Source: DATGZX01 sp035296965
GTDB lineage: Bacteria > Planctomycetota > Planctomycetia > Gemmatales > Gemmataceae
Length of the DNA: 48,435 nucleotides
Assembly (NCBI GenBank): GCA_035296965.1
Contig: DATGZX010000099.1
Coordinates: 1-48,435 of the forward strand
Direction of reading: 5' to 3'
The notes beneath the pieces are model-generated. The model saw only the letters and a list, made by a program, of their open reading frames with translations, searched no databases and was not told the origin of the DNA. Below, in pieces: positions 15,019-22,852 of this stretch. Both the position numbers and the translations under genes were made by a program. Position 1 is the stretch's first letter, and each line of letters starts with the position of its first letter.

Positions 15019-17559
15019 TCATTGATTGAACACGAACTCCTTGGTGTTGATGAGCGCCCAGAGAATATTCTCATAAGCCATTTTCTTGTTCTGCGAGTTC
15101 TTCGCAATATGGGCTAGTGCGGCATCACGCTGTGCGGCTGATGGTTTGTGAGCAAACGCCCACAAGAACAGTTCATCGACCTTCTCGGCATCGGCGCGCT
15201 TGTCTTTCACCAACAGATCGGCGCGCCCGTCGCCACGACTCAGTTTGCCCTGCACCTCGTCGGAGTTGAGCAGATGCAGTGCCTGAGCAAGGTTCGCCTC
15301 CCCGACTCGTTCGCATTCGCATGCGCTAATGCGTTGCGGCCGCCCGAACACTTCCAGGAAGTAGGAGGAGAACGATTCATCGGGCAGCATGATGGCCCGC
15401 CGCGGGGCATGCCGGTCCTGTGGAAGTCCGCCGAATGCGGTAGGACTGTTCGTCACCTGGCAGACAGCATCGAGAAGCACTTCCGCGCTCATGCGTTTCG
15501 GATAGTAGCGGGCGTAGGCCTGCTTATCTTGCTTATTGAACTCGTTGGGCACAGAGCTGAGCTGGTATGTCCGGCTCTTGCAGATCGTCTTGATCAGGTG
15601 TTTCAGGCTGTACTTGTGGTCGGTGAAATCCTTAGCCAAGGCGTCCAGTAATTCCGGGTTCGAGGGTGGATTGGTCACCCGCATATCATCGAGAGGGTCG
15701 ACGATTCCACGACCAAAGAAGTGCGCCCAGTAGCGATTGACGATGGCCCGGGCAAAGAATGGGTTCTTGGGATCGACCATCCAGTCGACAAGCTTCTGAC
15801 GCGGATCCTCATCGGAGGATATATTCATGGGAGCGCCGTCTAGCGGCTTGATAGCTGCTGTTTGTCCAGTCCGCTTGTTCTGCACGCCGCCGGTCGGCCG
15901 TGTAAAGACGGCCAGCAACTGTGCTTGTTGATTTTGAAAGCCGCCGGGAACGGGAATATTCTTGCGGCCCAGGCGCCCGAAGAAGGCAGCCAAGCCCCAA
16001 TAATCGTCCTGGCTCCATTTCTCGTAGGGGTGATGGTGGCATTGGGCACAAGCCAGACGTTGGCCAAGGAACACCTGAGCAATGTCGTCGACAAACTGTT
16101 CGGGGTTCTGGAGCTCCTTGTACCACACCGTCGGCGGATTGGTGTATTCATCACCGTTGGCTGTCAAGATGTCGCGGGCAAATTGGTCGTAGGGTTTATC
16201 CTGGGCGACAGCCTGGTGAATCCACTCGTGAAAAGCAAACGTGCCGTATGCCCGGTCGGGTTGACCGCGTCTCTTGACGCGCAGCACGTCCGCCCATTTG
16301 TTGGCGAAGTAGAAGCTGTATTCGGGCGTTTCCAGCAGAGCATCGACCAGTTTGTCGCGCTTGGCGGGATCCGCAGCCGAAGCAAAAGCCGTCACGCGCG
16401 CCGGATCCGGCAACGAGCCCGTGATGTCAATGGAAACGCGGCGAATGAATTGCTCGTCGCTGCATAATTCCGAAGGAATGAGCCCGAGCTGTTCCCATTT
16501 CTTGTGGGCGAGCTCATCCACCACGGTTTGCTGCGGAAATGGATACGCGGGGATCTTGGCACCGAGGGGGACAGTCGCACGGAACGTGGTCACGAAGCCT
16601 TGGTATCGAGCCATGATGGCTGCCTCGCCACTTAGACCCAGCGTATGCACGAGACCTGACCCGTCGACCGCGGCGATTTCGGTATCGTTACTCTCGTACT
16701 GGGCCCGGCGCGTGATATCTTCAACCGACCCATCGCTGTAATGCGCATACACCGCGAATTGCTGCCTATTCTGCCGGGTGAGGATCTGATGTTCGGGATA
16801 GATGGTGATGCGTTTGACTACGGGATCGTCGGAATTGCCAAAGGGTGCACCAGCGGCGATCCAGCGTCGAATCAGCTTGTACTCGTCGGAGCCGACCTCC
16901 ATTCGTTTGCCGCCGCCGTGGGCGACTAGTCCGGTAGGCTTGAGGAGGAGCAGACTGTAATCGGGCGCTGCCGGGAATAGTCGGCGGCCGCGTCCTTCCT
17001 TCACCAGGGCGTTGAAGTCGATCTCCGGCTCGAAGCCCAAAAGCGAGAGCTTGAAGCCGTTCTGTCCGCTCGCCTTGCCGTGGCAACCCCCGGAGTTGCA
17101 GCCGAGTTTCGTGAATACGGGAACGATCTGGTTGCCGAAATTGATGGGTAGGTTTAGGTTGAAGCCCGTCACGAGCACCTGAACGCTTGCGACTTTGTCA
17201 CCATAGGTAGCGTGGATCTGCGTGGAACCGTCCGCCAAAGGCATGATGCGGCCACTGGTGCTGACTCGCACGATTGCCGGACCCGACAGTTCGAAGCGGA
17301 CGTCGCCCGTCAGATCCTGGATGCGACCATCCGGCAAGGCTCCGGAGATAACGAGCTGGGCCGCGTCGCCACTTCCGTTCAAGGTGATCCTTGCCGGGTA
17401 CGCGGCCAGGGACTTGAGTTCACTCGGACTGGGTAAAGGTCGAGACTCGTAGCTCGAAGCCTCCTTGCTGTATAAATCACCCGCGTAAGTTTGTCCAATG
17501 ATTCCAACTTGCGCCACGAGGGCGACCATGAAGGGCCCAACGGTCCATCTGCCTTTCAT
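15019..17559 (-). CDS. secreted DUF1549/DUF1553 protein with Ig-like domain
   Basis: The 846-residue protein starts with a signal peptide (cleavage likely after QTYA). A bacterial Ig-like (BIG_2) segment near 50-130 (YPARITLNGSGDAAQLVISG) follows. The planctomycete motif GCNSGGCHGKASGQNG has Cys154, and a second Ig-like stretch is near 250-330. DUF1549 (FIRRVSIDITGSLPDPARV) contains CAQCHHHPYEKW, a CxxCH motif with Cys504/507 and His508. DUF1553 (ARAIVNRYWAHFFGRGIVDPLDDMRVTNPPS) ends it. The family is hugely expanded in Planctomycetota and its function is unproven, though a role with cytochromes or surface polysaccharides has been suggested. It appears monocistronic, ending at a clear terminator. 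The usual DUF1501 partner is absent. Confidence 0.9.
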   Translation of the reverse strand: MKGRWTVGPFMVALVAQVGIIGQTYAGDLYSKEASSYESRPLPSPSELKSLAAYPARITLNGSGDAAQLVISGALPDGRIQDLTGDVRFELSGPAIVRVSTSGRIMPLADGSTQIHATYGDKVASVQVLVTGFNLNLPINFGNQIVPVFTKLGCNSGGCHGKASGQNGFKLSLLGFEPEIDFNALVKEGRGRRLFPAAPDYSLLLLKPTGLVAHGGGKRMEVGSDEYKLIRRWIAAGAPFGNSDDPVVKRITIYPEHQILTRQNRQQFAVYAHYSDGSVEDITRRAQYESNDTEIAAVDGSGLVHTLGLSGEAAIMARYQGFVTTFRATVPLGAKIPAYPFPQQTVVDELAHKKWEQLGLIPSELCSDEQFIRRVSIDITGSLPDPARVTAFASAADPAKRDKLVDALLETPEYSFYFANKWADVLRVKRRGQPDRAYGTFAFHEWIHQAVAQDKPYDQFARDILTANGDEYTNPPTVWYKELQNPEQFVDDIAQVFLGQRLACAQCHHHPYEKWSQDDYWGLAAFFGRLGRKNIPVPGGFQNQQAQLLAVFTRPTGGVQNKRTGQTAAIKPLDGAPMNISSDEDPRQKLVDWMVDPKNPFFARAIVNRYWAHFFGRGIVDPLDDMRVTNPPSNPELLDALAKDFTDHKYSLKHLIKTICKSRTYQLSSVPNEFNKQDKQAYARYYPKRMSAEVLLDAVCQVTNSPTAFGGLPQDRHAPRRAIMLPDESFSSYFLEVFGRPQRISACECERVGEANLAQALHLLNSDEVQGKLSRGDGRADLLVKDKRADAEKVDELFLWAFAHKPSAAQRDAALAHIAKNSQNKKMAYENILWALINTKEFVFNQ

Positions 17560-17895
17560 TCGGATTACCCCCTGCTTGGCGGGAAAATACGGTGGGTTAA
17601 ACGGGCAGCAATACTATTGTCGCCAACCTGGCTCAGGAATGCAACCTCTTCTCAGACGGAGATGGTACGTGTTACAAGGTCTATAAGGGATGCTATTAGT
17701 AGATACAAAGAGCGCTGGATCCATGCGCCAACGAGTCCAATGCGCAACCAGACCCTGGTGAAGGGCGCGCTTTGACCCTATTGCGAGAATTGCGTTCATC
17801 CCGCGCACGGGCCCAGAACAACGAAAACGCCGCGGCACGAGGCCACGGCGTTCTGGTTTCTGGCGAGTTCCAGGTTTCGTCCCGCTGGACGAGCC
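17560..17895. other. intergenic region
   Basis: This region separates two minus-strand genes. Its right end carries a terminator for the upstream gene (17826-17852). The remaining bases should hold the promoter of the DUF1553 gene; no clear -35/-10 pair is evident. Confidence 0.5.
17824..17852 (-). terminator. rho-independent terminator of small secreted protein gene
   Basis: AACGCCGCGGC at 17826-17836 pairs, with one mismatch, with GCCACGGCGTT at 17842-17852 around a five-base loop. Read leftward the stem is followed by TTTCGTTGTT. It sits about 44 bases after the stop of the gene at 17896-18261. Confidence 0.75.
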
Positions 17896-18261
17896 CTATT
17901 TCTTCTCGATGTCGGGCTTCGGCGTCGGTAGTATCTCCGGAGCGTTCTGGCTCGCCGGAGCGCCGGCCGGCTTTTCCGCACCCTGCGTTGGGACCTCAGT
18001 CATGATTTCAGCTGGTGGAGTGGAAGGCGGGCAAGGAGGTTGGGTGTTCGGCCAACGCCGCCAGCATGTCCGGTAATAGCCGTAGAAGTCGGAATAGTAG
18101 ACGGCATTGGAAAGCGGGCGCTGGCAATGGGGACAGATTTCTATGATGGCGCCGCGCGCGGCACGCGGGTCGTCTGCCTGCACGCGCGCTTGGCAGACAA
18201 AGCCCACGAAGAGAACGACTGCGGATAAGAGCAAGGAATATTTAAGGGGTTTCTGCAGCAC
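17896..18261 (-). CDS. secreted protein with GYYRTCWRRWP motif
   Basis: The 121-residue protein has an N-terminal signal peptide (LKYSLLLSAVVLFVGFVCQARVQA). A CPHCQRP pair follows, then the segment YSDFYGYYRTCWRRWPNTQPPCPP and a proline- and alanine-rich tail ending in KPDIEKK. The GYY-x-TxW-RxWP word recurs, from memory, in many exported planctomycete proteins of unknown function, perhaps as a cell-surface association motif. The GTG start has AAGGAGGG seven bases upstream, which settles the start. It lies about 75 bases downstream of the next secreted gene on the same strand and has its own terminator. Confidence 0.75.
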   Translation of the reverse strand: MLQKPLKYSLLLSAVVLFVGFVCQARVQADDPRAARGAIIEICPHCQRPLSNAVYYSDFYGYYRTCWRRWPNTQPPCPPSTPPAEIMTEVPTQGAEKPAGAPASQNAPEILPTPKPDIEKK

Positions 18262-18337
18262 GGGTGCCCTCCTTGGTGTTGAAACTGCTGCGCGGAAAAC
18301 ATTCTAGGTTCGTTCATCCCTGTAGCACATACGCCAG

Positions 18338-18826
18338 TCAACGAATGCGCGAGCCGGTCTGCACGGTTCCCATTCCCAGGGCACCACCTGTGGCCAGCCC
18401 CGTTCCCAGGGCAGCCCCACCGGTTGCGCGCGCCATAGGCATCGTCCCCCGACCGCCCAGCATTCGGGATGACGACGTCCCGACCGTACCGAAATACTGC
18501 TGGAAACTCATGAACTGCACAGGATGCCCCGTAACTCCCAAAGGCACTGCCGCACTGAGGCCCAGTAGTGCTTGCTGGTTGGCCGCCAGGCCCATCTGCA
18601 GCATGTTGATCTGGTTATTAAACTGTTGCTGAGGCCTCACGCCATTGAAGTAATTGAGTGCGGCATTGCCTCCATTAGCCATGTTGAGCCACGGGCTCAC
18701 TACCGGTTGAGAACGAGCTGGTGCGTAGCCTGACTGCCAGTACGGGTTTTGCGAATAAGCTCGCTCGGAACCGAATGCGATCCAGCACGCCAACGCCGTC
18801 AATGATGCTAGCAGGTGAGACTTCAT
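18338..18826 (-). CDS. secreted planctomycete protein with VSPWLNMANGGN motif
   Basis: The 162-residue protein has a signal peptide (LLASLTALACWIAFGSERAYS). The conserved word VVSPWLNMANGGNAALNYFNGVRPQQQF is near residues 42-70, and a Met/Gln-rich helix follows. The C-terminal half is low-complexity and rich in Gly, Ala, Thr and Met. I recall many planctomycete exported proteins with SPYLNLLRGGNPAxNYxxxVRPQ at this place; their role is unknown. GGAGGGCG just before the ATG is a strong ribosome site. It shares direction with the Wza-like gene upstream. Confidence 0.7.
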   Translation of the reverse strand: MKSHLLASLTALACWIAFGSERAYSQNPYWQSGYAPARSQPVVSPWLNMANGGNAALNYFNGVRPQQQFNNQINMLQMGLAANQQALLGLSAAVPLGVTGHPVQFMSFQQYFGTVGTSSSRMLGGRGTMPMARATGGAALGTGLATGGALGMGTVQTGSRIR

Positions 18827-19133
18827 GACGCCCTCCGCGTTCTCGCCCCTCGGCCCAACTTACTCTTCCGTCGCAAAGCTGGCCCTGTCGAGCCACTCCA
18901 CGATTCCGAGTAAACCCCTAACTTTCACGTTAAACCTCAGTGGCCGAATGTCAAGCGAAAAGGCGAAGCCGCGAGCGGGCAAGCCTGCCCCTCTTCCGTC
19001 TTGCGGACCCGGGAGGGGATCGACAGCCCACTACGCTTACTCACCTACGACTGAATATCGGCCATCCATCCAGTCGGGGATCAACCTAATGTGGCAACCT
19101 GGCTAAGCCCCCATTCACACGCGAGCTGGGCAA
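18827..19133. other. intergenic region
   Basis: Just over 300 bases lie between the Wza-like gene and the small secreted protein gene, both leftward. I see a small GGGCA/TGCCC hairpin near 18978 but no clear terminator, gene or repeat. Confidence 0.45.
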
Positions 19134-20198
19134 CTAGAATCCGCCGCCCACGCCCGTTCCAAGACCGCCAGCAGTAGTCGTTCCGTTGACAGCTCGGACC
19201 GTGGCGTTACCCAGCAACGTGAAGCCAAACATCCGCTCGAAGGGTGTGGTGATCTTGGCCACGGCGTTGTCGAAGGCAACCCAGGGATCGGGCTTCACGT
19301 AGATGCGGTCGCCAGGGAAGATCTGGTAGTTTGTGGCCGTCGCCCCGCCCTCTGCGATCGCACACCAATCCACAGGCAGAATCTGGTCAGCGCAATTCTG
19401 CCCCGGCGCGGGTCGAGCAACCCAGATGCGCTTCTTGGATGTACCCGGCGGGAGGCCCTGGATTTGGCTCAAGGCGTCCAGTACTGTTTCGTTGCCGGTG
19501 ATGGGAAAACGGTTGATCTGTATTCCGTAGCCGGCCGTATCGGTGATCACGTAATAGATTTTGCTGTTGTAAGCCAAGATGTCCATGGAAATAAGCGGCT
19601 TCAAAAGGAACTGCGCCAGATGGCGCTCGACCGCTTTTCGGGCTTCCTCGATGGTTAAACCAGTTACGTAGACCTTGCCGTACGTGCCCAGGCTGATGGT
19701 ACCATCCATTCGCACCAGGTGCTCTCCGGAGATCTGCTGCATGCTTTGAGCCTGCGACAACGAAACATTGGTCTGCGGCAATTTGAGGCCGGCCTTCTTG
19801 AGCTGCTCCTCGATTGCGGTTTTCGCCTGGTCGAGCGTCAGACCGACGACCCGGACCTTACCGTAGGCAATACCGAGGTTCACCGTACCTTCCGACTCTA
19901 CCCCGTACACGCCCGCGATCGGAGCAGTCGGGTCTGCTCCGGGAACCTGGATCAAGAGCTGATCCAAGGGCTCTATTTTGTAGGGCGGCATTGGCACGGC
20001 CCGAACGGCATCCACCAGGAGAATGTCGGGTGGCTCAATCACATATTCCGGCAAGGACACCTTGCTCAACTCGACGGGAATCTGACTCCCGGGAGGGACC
20101 GTGCAACCATTGCTGTGGAGGCATCCCGTACAGGCCATCGATATCCCCGACAGCGCGCAAATGGCAATAAACAGCTTTTTGTGCGATCTCTGTGGCAT
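19134..20198 (-). CDS. Wza-like polysaccharide export lipoprotein
   Basis: This is an outer-membrane polysaccharide export protein of the Wza/poly_export family. It would form the exit channel for the exopolysaccharide assembled by the divergent cluster. The 354-residue protein starts with a lipoprotein signal ending at CTGC (Cys26, or Cys23). The poly_export motif occurs twice (YVIEPPDILLV and YKIEPLDQLLIQVPG). It has two ligand-binding-like repeats (VRVVGLTLDQAKTAIEEQL and VYVTGLTIEEARKAVERHL) and an SLBB-like part near 215-300 ending in IFPGDRIYVKPDPW. The C-terminus is Gly/Thr-rich and lacks an obvious outer-membrane helix. It is transcribed away from the NusG-like gene across a region of nearly 800 bases. 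Confidence 0.87.
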   Translation of the reverse strand: MPQRSHKKLFIAICALSGISMACTGCLHSNGCTVPPGSQIPVELSKVSLPEYVIEPPDILLVDAVRAVPMPPYKIEPLDQLLIQVPGADPTAPIAGVYGVESEGTVNLGIAYGKVRVVGLTLDQAKTAIEEQLKKAGLKLPQTNVSLSQAQSMQQISGEHLVRMDGTISLGTYGKVYVTGLTIEEARKAVERHLAQFLLKPLISMDILAYNSKIYYVITDTAGYGIQINRFPITGNETVLDALSQIQGLPPGTSKKRIWVARPAPGQNCADQILPVDWCAIAEGGATATNYQIFPGDRIYVKPDPWVAFDNAVAKITTPFERMFGFTLLGNATVRAVNGTTTAGGLGTGVGGGF

Positions 20199-20990
20199 GG
20201 GCCGACTCCTTTGCCTCCTGAAGAAGCATGCCCTTCGACAAGCCAGGCGGGCGGCTCTTGCCTTTGGGCTGTTACACCTCGTCTTTCCGTTATAATCGGT
20301 ATTCCCGTCGCGACTCTTTGAACCGTCTTTGCCGATTTCTCAGGAATAACCGGCCATTCCCAGAGCCGGCAATCCCGCAAGAGAGCAGGGTGGAGGGCAG
20401 AGCATCTTCCGCAACACTTCAGGGAGCAAGCAGGCAAGCAGAGGGGATTCGGTCGGCAAATTGACCGCAGAAGGTCGCTGACAAACGTAACCGGGAGTGA
20501 CGGGGTTGCGGAGGCAACTGATCGTGCCGAGATTTTGACTTATACTGTACCTGGCTGAGAACTCAGGCCCTCCAGGGGCCTAATGGCAACGAAAGGATTC
20601 GTGTTAATGAAAATGAACAGTGTTTACGCGCCCTTGTAAACCTTGCTTTATGAGCCGAGTGGTCATGGATGCCCTCTTCGGTCCAGCCCGATCCGTTTAA
20701 GAGAAGGGTGTTATGCGTAACCATTTTCAAGACAATGACATGGGATGTGCACACAGGGACGGTAACTTGGAGACAATCCGAGCCGGCATGCCGTTTGCGA
20801 TCTCCACTTCCAGCATATTTCAGTCTAACAGTGCGGCACCCGGCCACGGCAATGGGCACCGCGTGTGTGTCGGCGTGCCGCACCGTTTTTTCTCCCTGCA
20901 AGCACCAAGTACCCCACCTCGCGGGGAAGTCGGCAGGTGCCTACGGCAACAGTAAGAATCAGGCGCGCTGGCGCAAAAGGAGATCGGCAA
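20199..20990. other. divergent regulatory/leader region
   Basis: Nearly 800 bases lie between the export lipoprotein and the NusG-like gene and must contain both promoters. A TTATAAT-containing box lies near 20290. The right part carries a terminator-like hairpin (20831-20891), then a CCCC/GGGG hairpin near 20910-20925. AAAGGAGA at 20976-20983 is the ribosome site of the NusG-like gene. Open frames on either strand here have no recognisable similarity. Confidence 0.5.
20831..20891 (+). terminator. leader terminator before the NusG-like gene
   Basis: GTGCGGCAC at 20831-20839 pairs perfectly with GTGCCGCAC at 20875-20883, with a further small CACG/CGTG pairing possible in the loop. Six T residues follow at 20886-20891. 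It lies about 100 bases upstream of the NusG-like start, so it would terminate the leader transcript or serve as an attenuator. Confidence 0.45.
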
Positions 20991-21581
20991 ATGCCGCTGT
21001 TGCCCTTGGAGCCATTTGTTTTTCCCGAACACATTTTCAGCGATCTCGCCCCGGACGTCCCGAGTATGGAACCTTGGTGGGCTCTGCATACTCGTCCGCG
21101 TGCGGAGAAATCCCTGGCGCGGCGACTTCTTCGCCGCCAGGTCCCGTTCTTCCTACCAATCTGCAAGCGAGTGTGGCGCAATCGCGGACGGACGCATTGC
21201 TCATTTGTCCCGCTCTTTCCTGGCTACGTGTTTCTGCAAGGGGACAACCAAGCAGTCTATAAAACCCTCGAAACCAAGCTCGTCGCACGAGTTCTGCCGG
21301 TTGAAAATCAGAGACAGTTGCATGCCGACTTGGCCCGAGTATACTGTTTAATTGCCACGGGCGCTCCGCTGGCCCCGGAAGAACGATTGCAACCCGGGGC
21401 GATCGTTGAAATCACCAGCGGGCCTCTTAGAGGGCTCGAAGGCAAAATCTTGCGACGGGGCAAGCAACTAAAGCTCATCGTCGAAGTCCAGTTCCTGCAA
21501 AGGGGCGTCTCCGTCGAAATTGAAATCTGGATGATCCACCCCCGGAGCACTGCAGCCACGATTGCCAATGTCGGCGCCTAA
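20991..21581 (+). CDS. NusG-like (RfaH/UpxY-type) antitermination protein
   Basis: This is a paralogue of NusG predicted to bind elongating RNA polymerase and help it read through a long polysaccharide operon. From ATG 20991 (AAAGGAGA eight bases upstream) it has 196 residues. The NGN domain begins at WWALHTRPRAEKSLARRLL and includes FVPLFPGYVFLQGD. A linker precedes the KOW domain near 135-165 (GAIVEITSGPLRGLEGKILRRG). Specialised NusG paralogues at the head of capsule loci are well known from Bacteroides (UpxY) and enterobacteria (RfaH). Its place as first gene of the EPS cluster supports the same job. A housekeeping NusG is less likely, since no secE or ribosomal genes flank it. Confidence 0.85.
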   Translation: MPLLPLEPFVFPEHIFSDLAPDVPSMEPWWALHTRPRAEKSLARRLLRRQVPFFLPICKRVWRNRGRTHCSFVPLFPGYVFLQGDNQAVYKTLETKLVARVLPVENQRQLHADLARVYCLIATGAPLAPEERLQPGAIVEITSGPLRGLEGKILRRGKQLKLIVEVQFLQRGVSVEIEIWMIHPRSTAATIANVGA

Positions 21582-21772
21582 CGTAGACCAGGGTAGGCCC
21601 GACGGCTGGCTGATCGTGTCTGTGTTAGGTTTTGAATCATAAAGGCAAGGAGGCCAATGGTTTAGAAGGATTCTGATATTGTAACCCACGAGCACGAAGT
21701 GCGCGCTAATTTCCTTCGGACGAACTGTGGTCGGTTGAAACGCACGATCGTTTGTGCATCGTGAGCTATGAC

Positions 21773-22717
21773 ATGAGCAACCCCGCGTCAGATTCGAACC
21801 GGTCCCTCCCGGCGTCCGTCCTGGCGCTGCTGGTCGTGTTGGGCGCAGGGTTTTTCTGGGCCTACTGGACCACATTGGCGGATATGGCACATCGCTGGTG
21901 GGGCGATGCACAATACTCCCACGGCTTCTTGGTGCCCGTCTTTGCAGCGGCTGTCCTTTGGCTGCGCCGCGGAAAACTGGCAATCGACAGGCTACAACCC
22001 AATTGGTGGGGCCTGGCGTTGTTGGCCGCTGGGGTCGGCTTGCGCCTTGGCGCCGCCTGGTACGATCTGGAATGGTTCGATGCGATGTCGTCGATGCCCA
22101 CCCTGGCTGGGTTCGCCGTGTTGCTGGGGGGGTGGGCGGCTCTGGTCTGGTGCTGGCCGGCGATTGCATTTCTCTTCTTCATGATGCCGCTCCCTTACGC
22201 CGTGGAGACGGCCCTGGCGTTCCCGTTGCGGCGCCTGGCCACAACTACCAGCACGTACGCTCTCCAGACGGTTGGGTTTGCCGCACTCGATGAAGGAACA
22301 GATATTTATTTAAATGACCAACGGCTTCAGGTGGCGCCGGCATGCAGCGGCATGGGCATGCTGATGATCTTCTTCGCACTCTCCTTTGCCATCGCCATTC
22401 TGATCAAGCGGCCTCTACTCGATAAAATCCTCATTGTGGCGAGCGCCTTTCCCATCGCCATCGCGTCAAATATTACGCGGATCTTCGTGACCGCCATCCT
22501 CTTCGAGGTATCCACTAAGGAAGTTGCCCACAAAGTCTTTCACGACTGGGCAGGATTCCTGATGATGCCAGTGGGCTTGGGAATCCTTTGGCTGGAATTG
22601 AAGTTCCTGGATCACTTGTTCACGATGACTGAATCCAGGCGGATCTCGCCGTTGGCATTCAATGTTGCCGACACCGGCGCGCCCAAGCCGCGTTCACGCC
22701 GTCGTGGAAAGAGATAG
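21773..22717 (+). CDS. exosortase (EpsH/Xrt family)
   Basis: This polytopic membrane transpeptidase of the exosortase family cleaves C-terminal sorting signals of surface proteins. The 314-residue protein has about eight hydrophobic segments. The predicted catalytic triad is visible: Cys191 in APACSGM, Arg236 in SNITRIFVTAI and His257 in VFHDWAG. The N-terminal motif AQYSHGFLVPVFA is also typical of the family. The C-terminus ends in a basic tail (KPRSRRRGKR). The start is uncertain; TTG 21752 and GTG 21761 are in frame, but ATG 21773 fits family starts. It sits between the NusG-like gene and the Wzc-like kinase, as in exosortase-linked EPS loci. Its sorting substrates are not in this window. 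Confidence 0.9.
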   Translation: MSNPASDSNRSLPASVLALLVVLGAGFFWAYWTTLADMAHRWWGDAQYSHGFLVPVFAAAVLWLRRGKLAIDRLQPNWWGLALLAAGVGLRLGAAWYDLEWFDAMSSMPTLAGFAVLLGGWAALVWCWPAIAFLFFMMPLPYAVETALAFPLRRLATTTSTYALQTVGFAALDEGTDIYLNDQRLQVAPACSGMGMLMIFFALSFAIAILIKRPLLDKILIVASAFPIAIASNITRIFVTAILFEVSTKEVAHKVFHDWAGFLMMPVGLGILWLELKFLDHLFTMTESRRISPLAFNVADTGAPKPRSRRRGKR

Positions 22718-22852
22718 GGAAGCCGGCTGGATTGAAAGCGCCTGCACTTGTGAACTCGTTGTGGCCGAAACACGTTCTGGCGGAGCATGGCCAACGCGCG
22801 GTAATATTTTAACCCCAGGTGAATTGACTGCCTGTATTGGGGAGATCTCTCA

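Noticed and set aside
20563..20901. Minus-strand open frame of 112 codons in the NusG-like leader
   Set aside because: No family resemblance or ribosome site. It overlaps the terminator-like hairpin and is best treated as chance.
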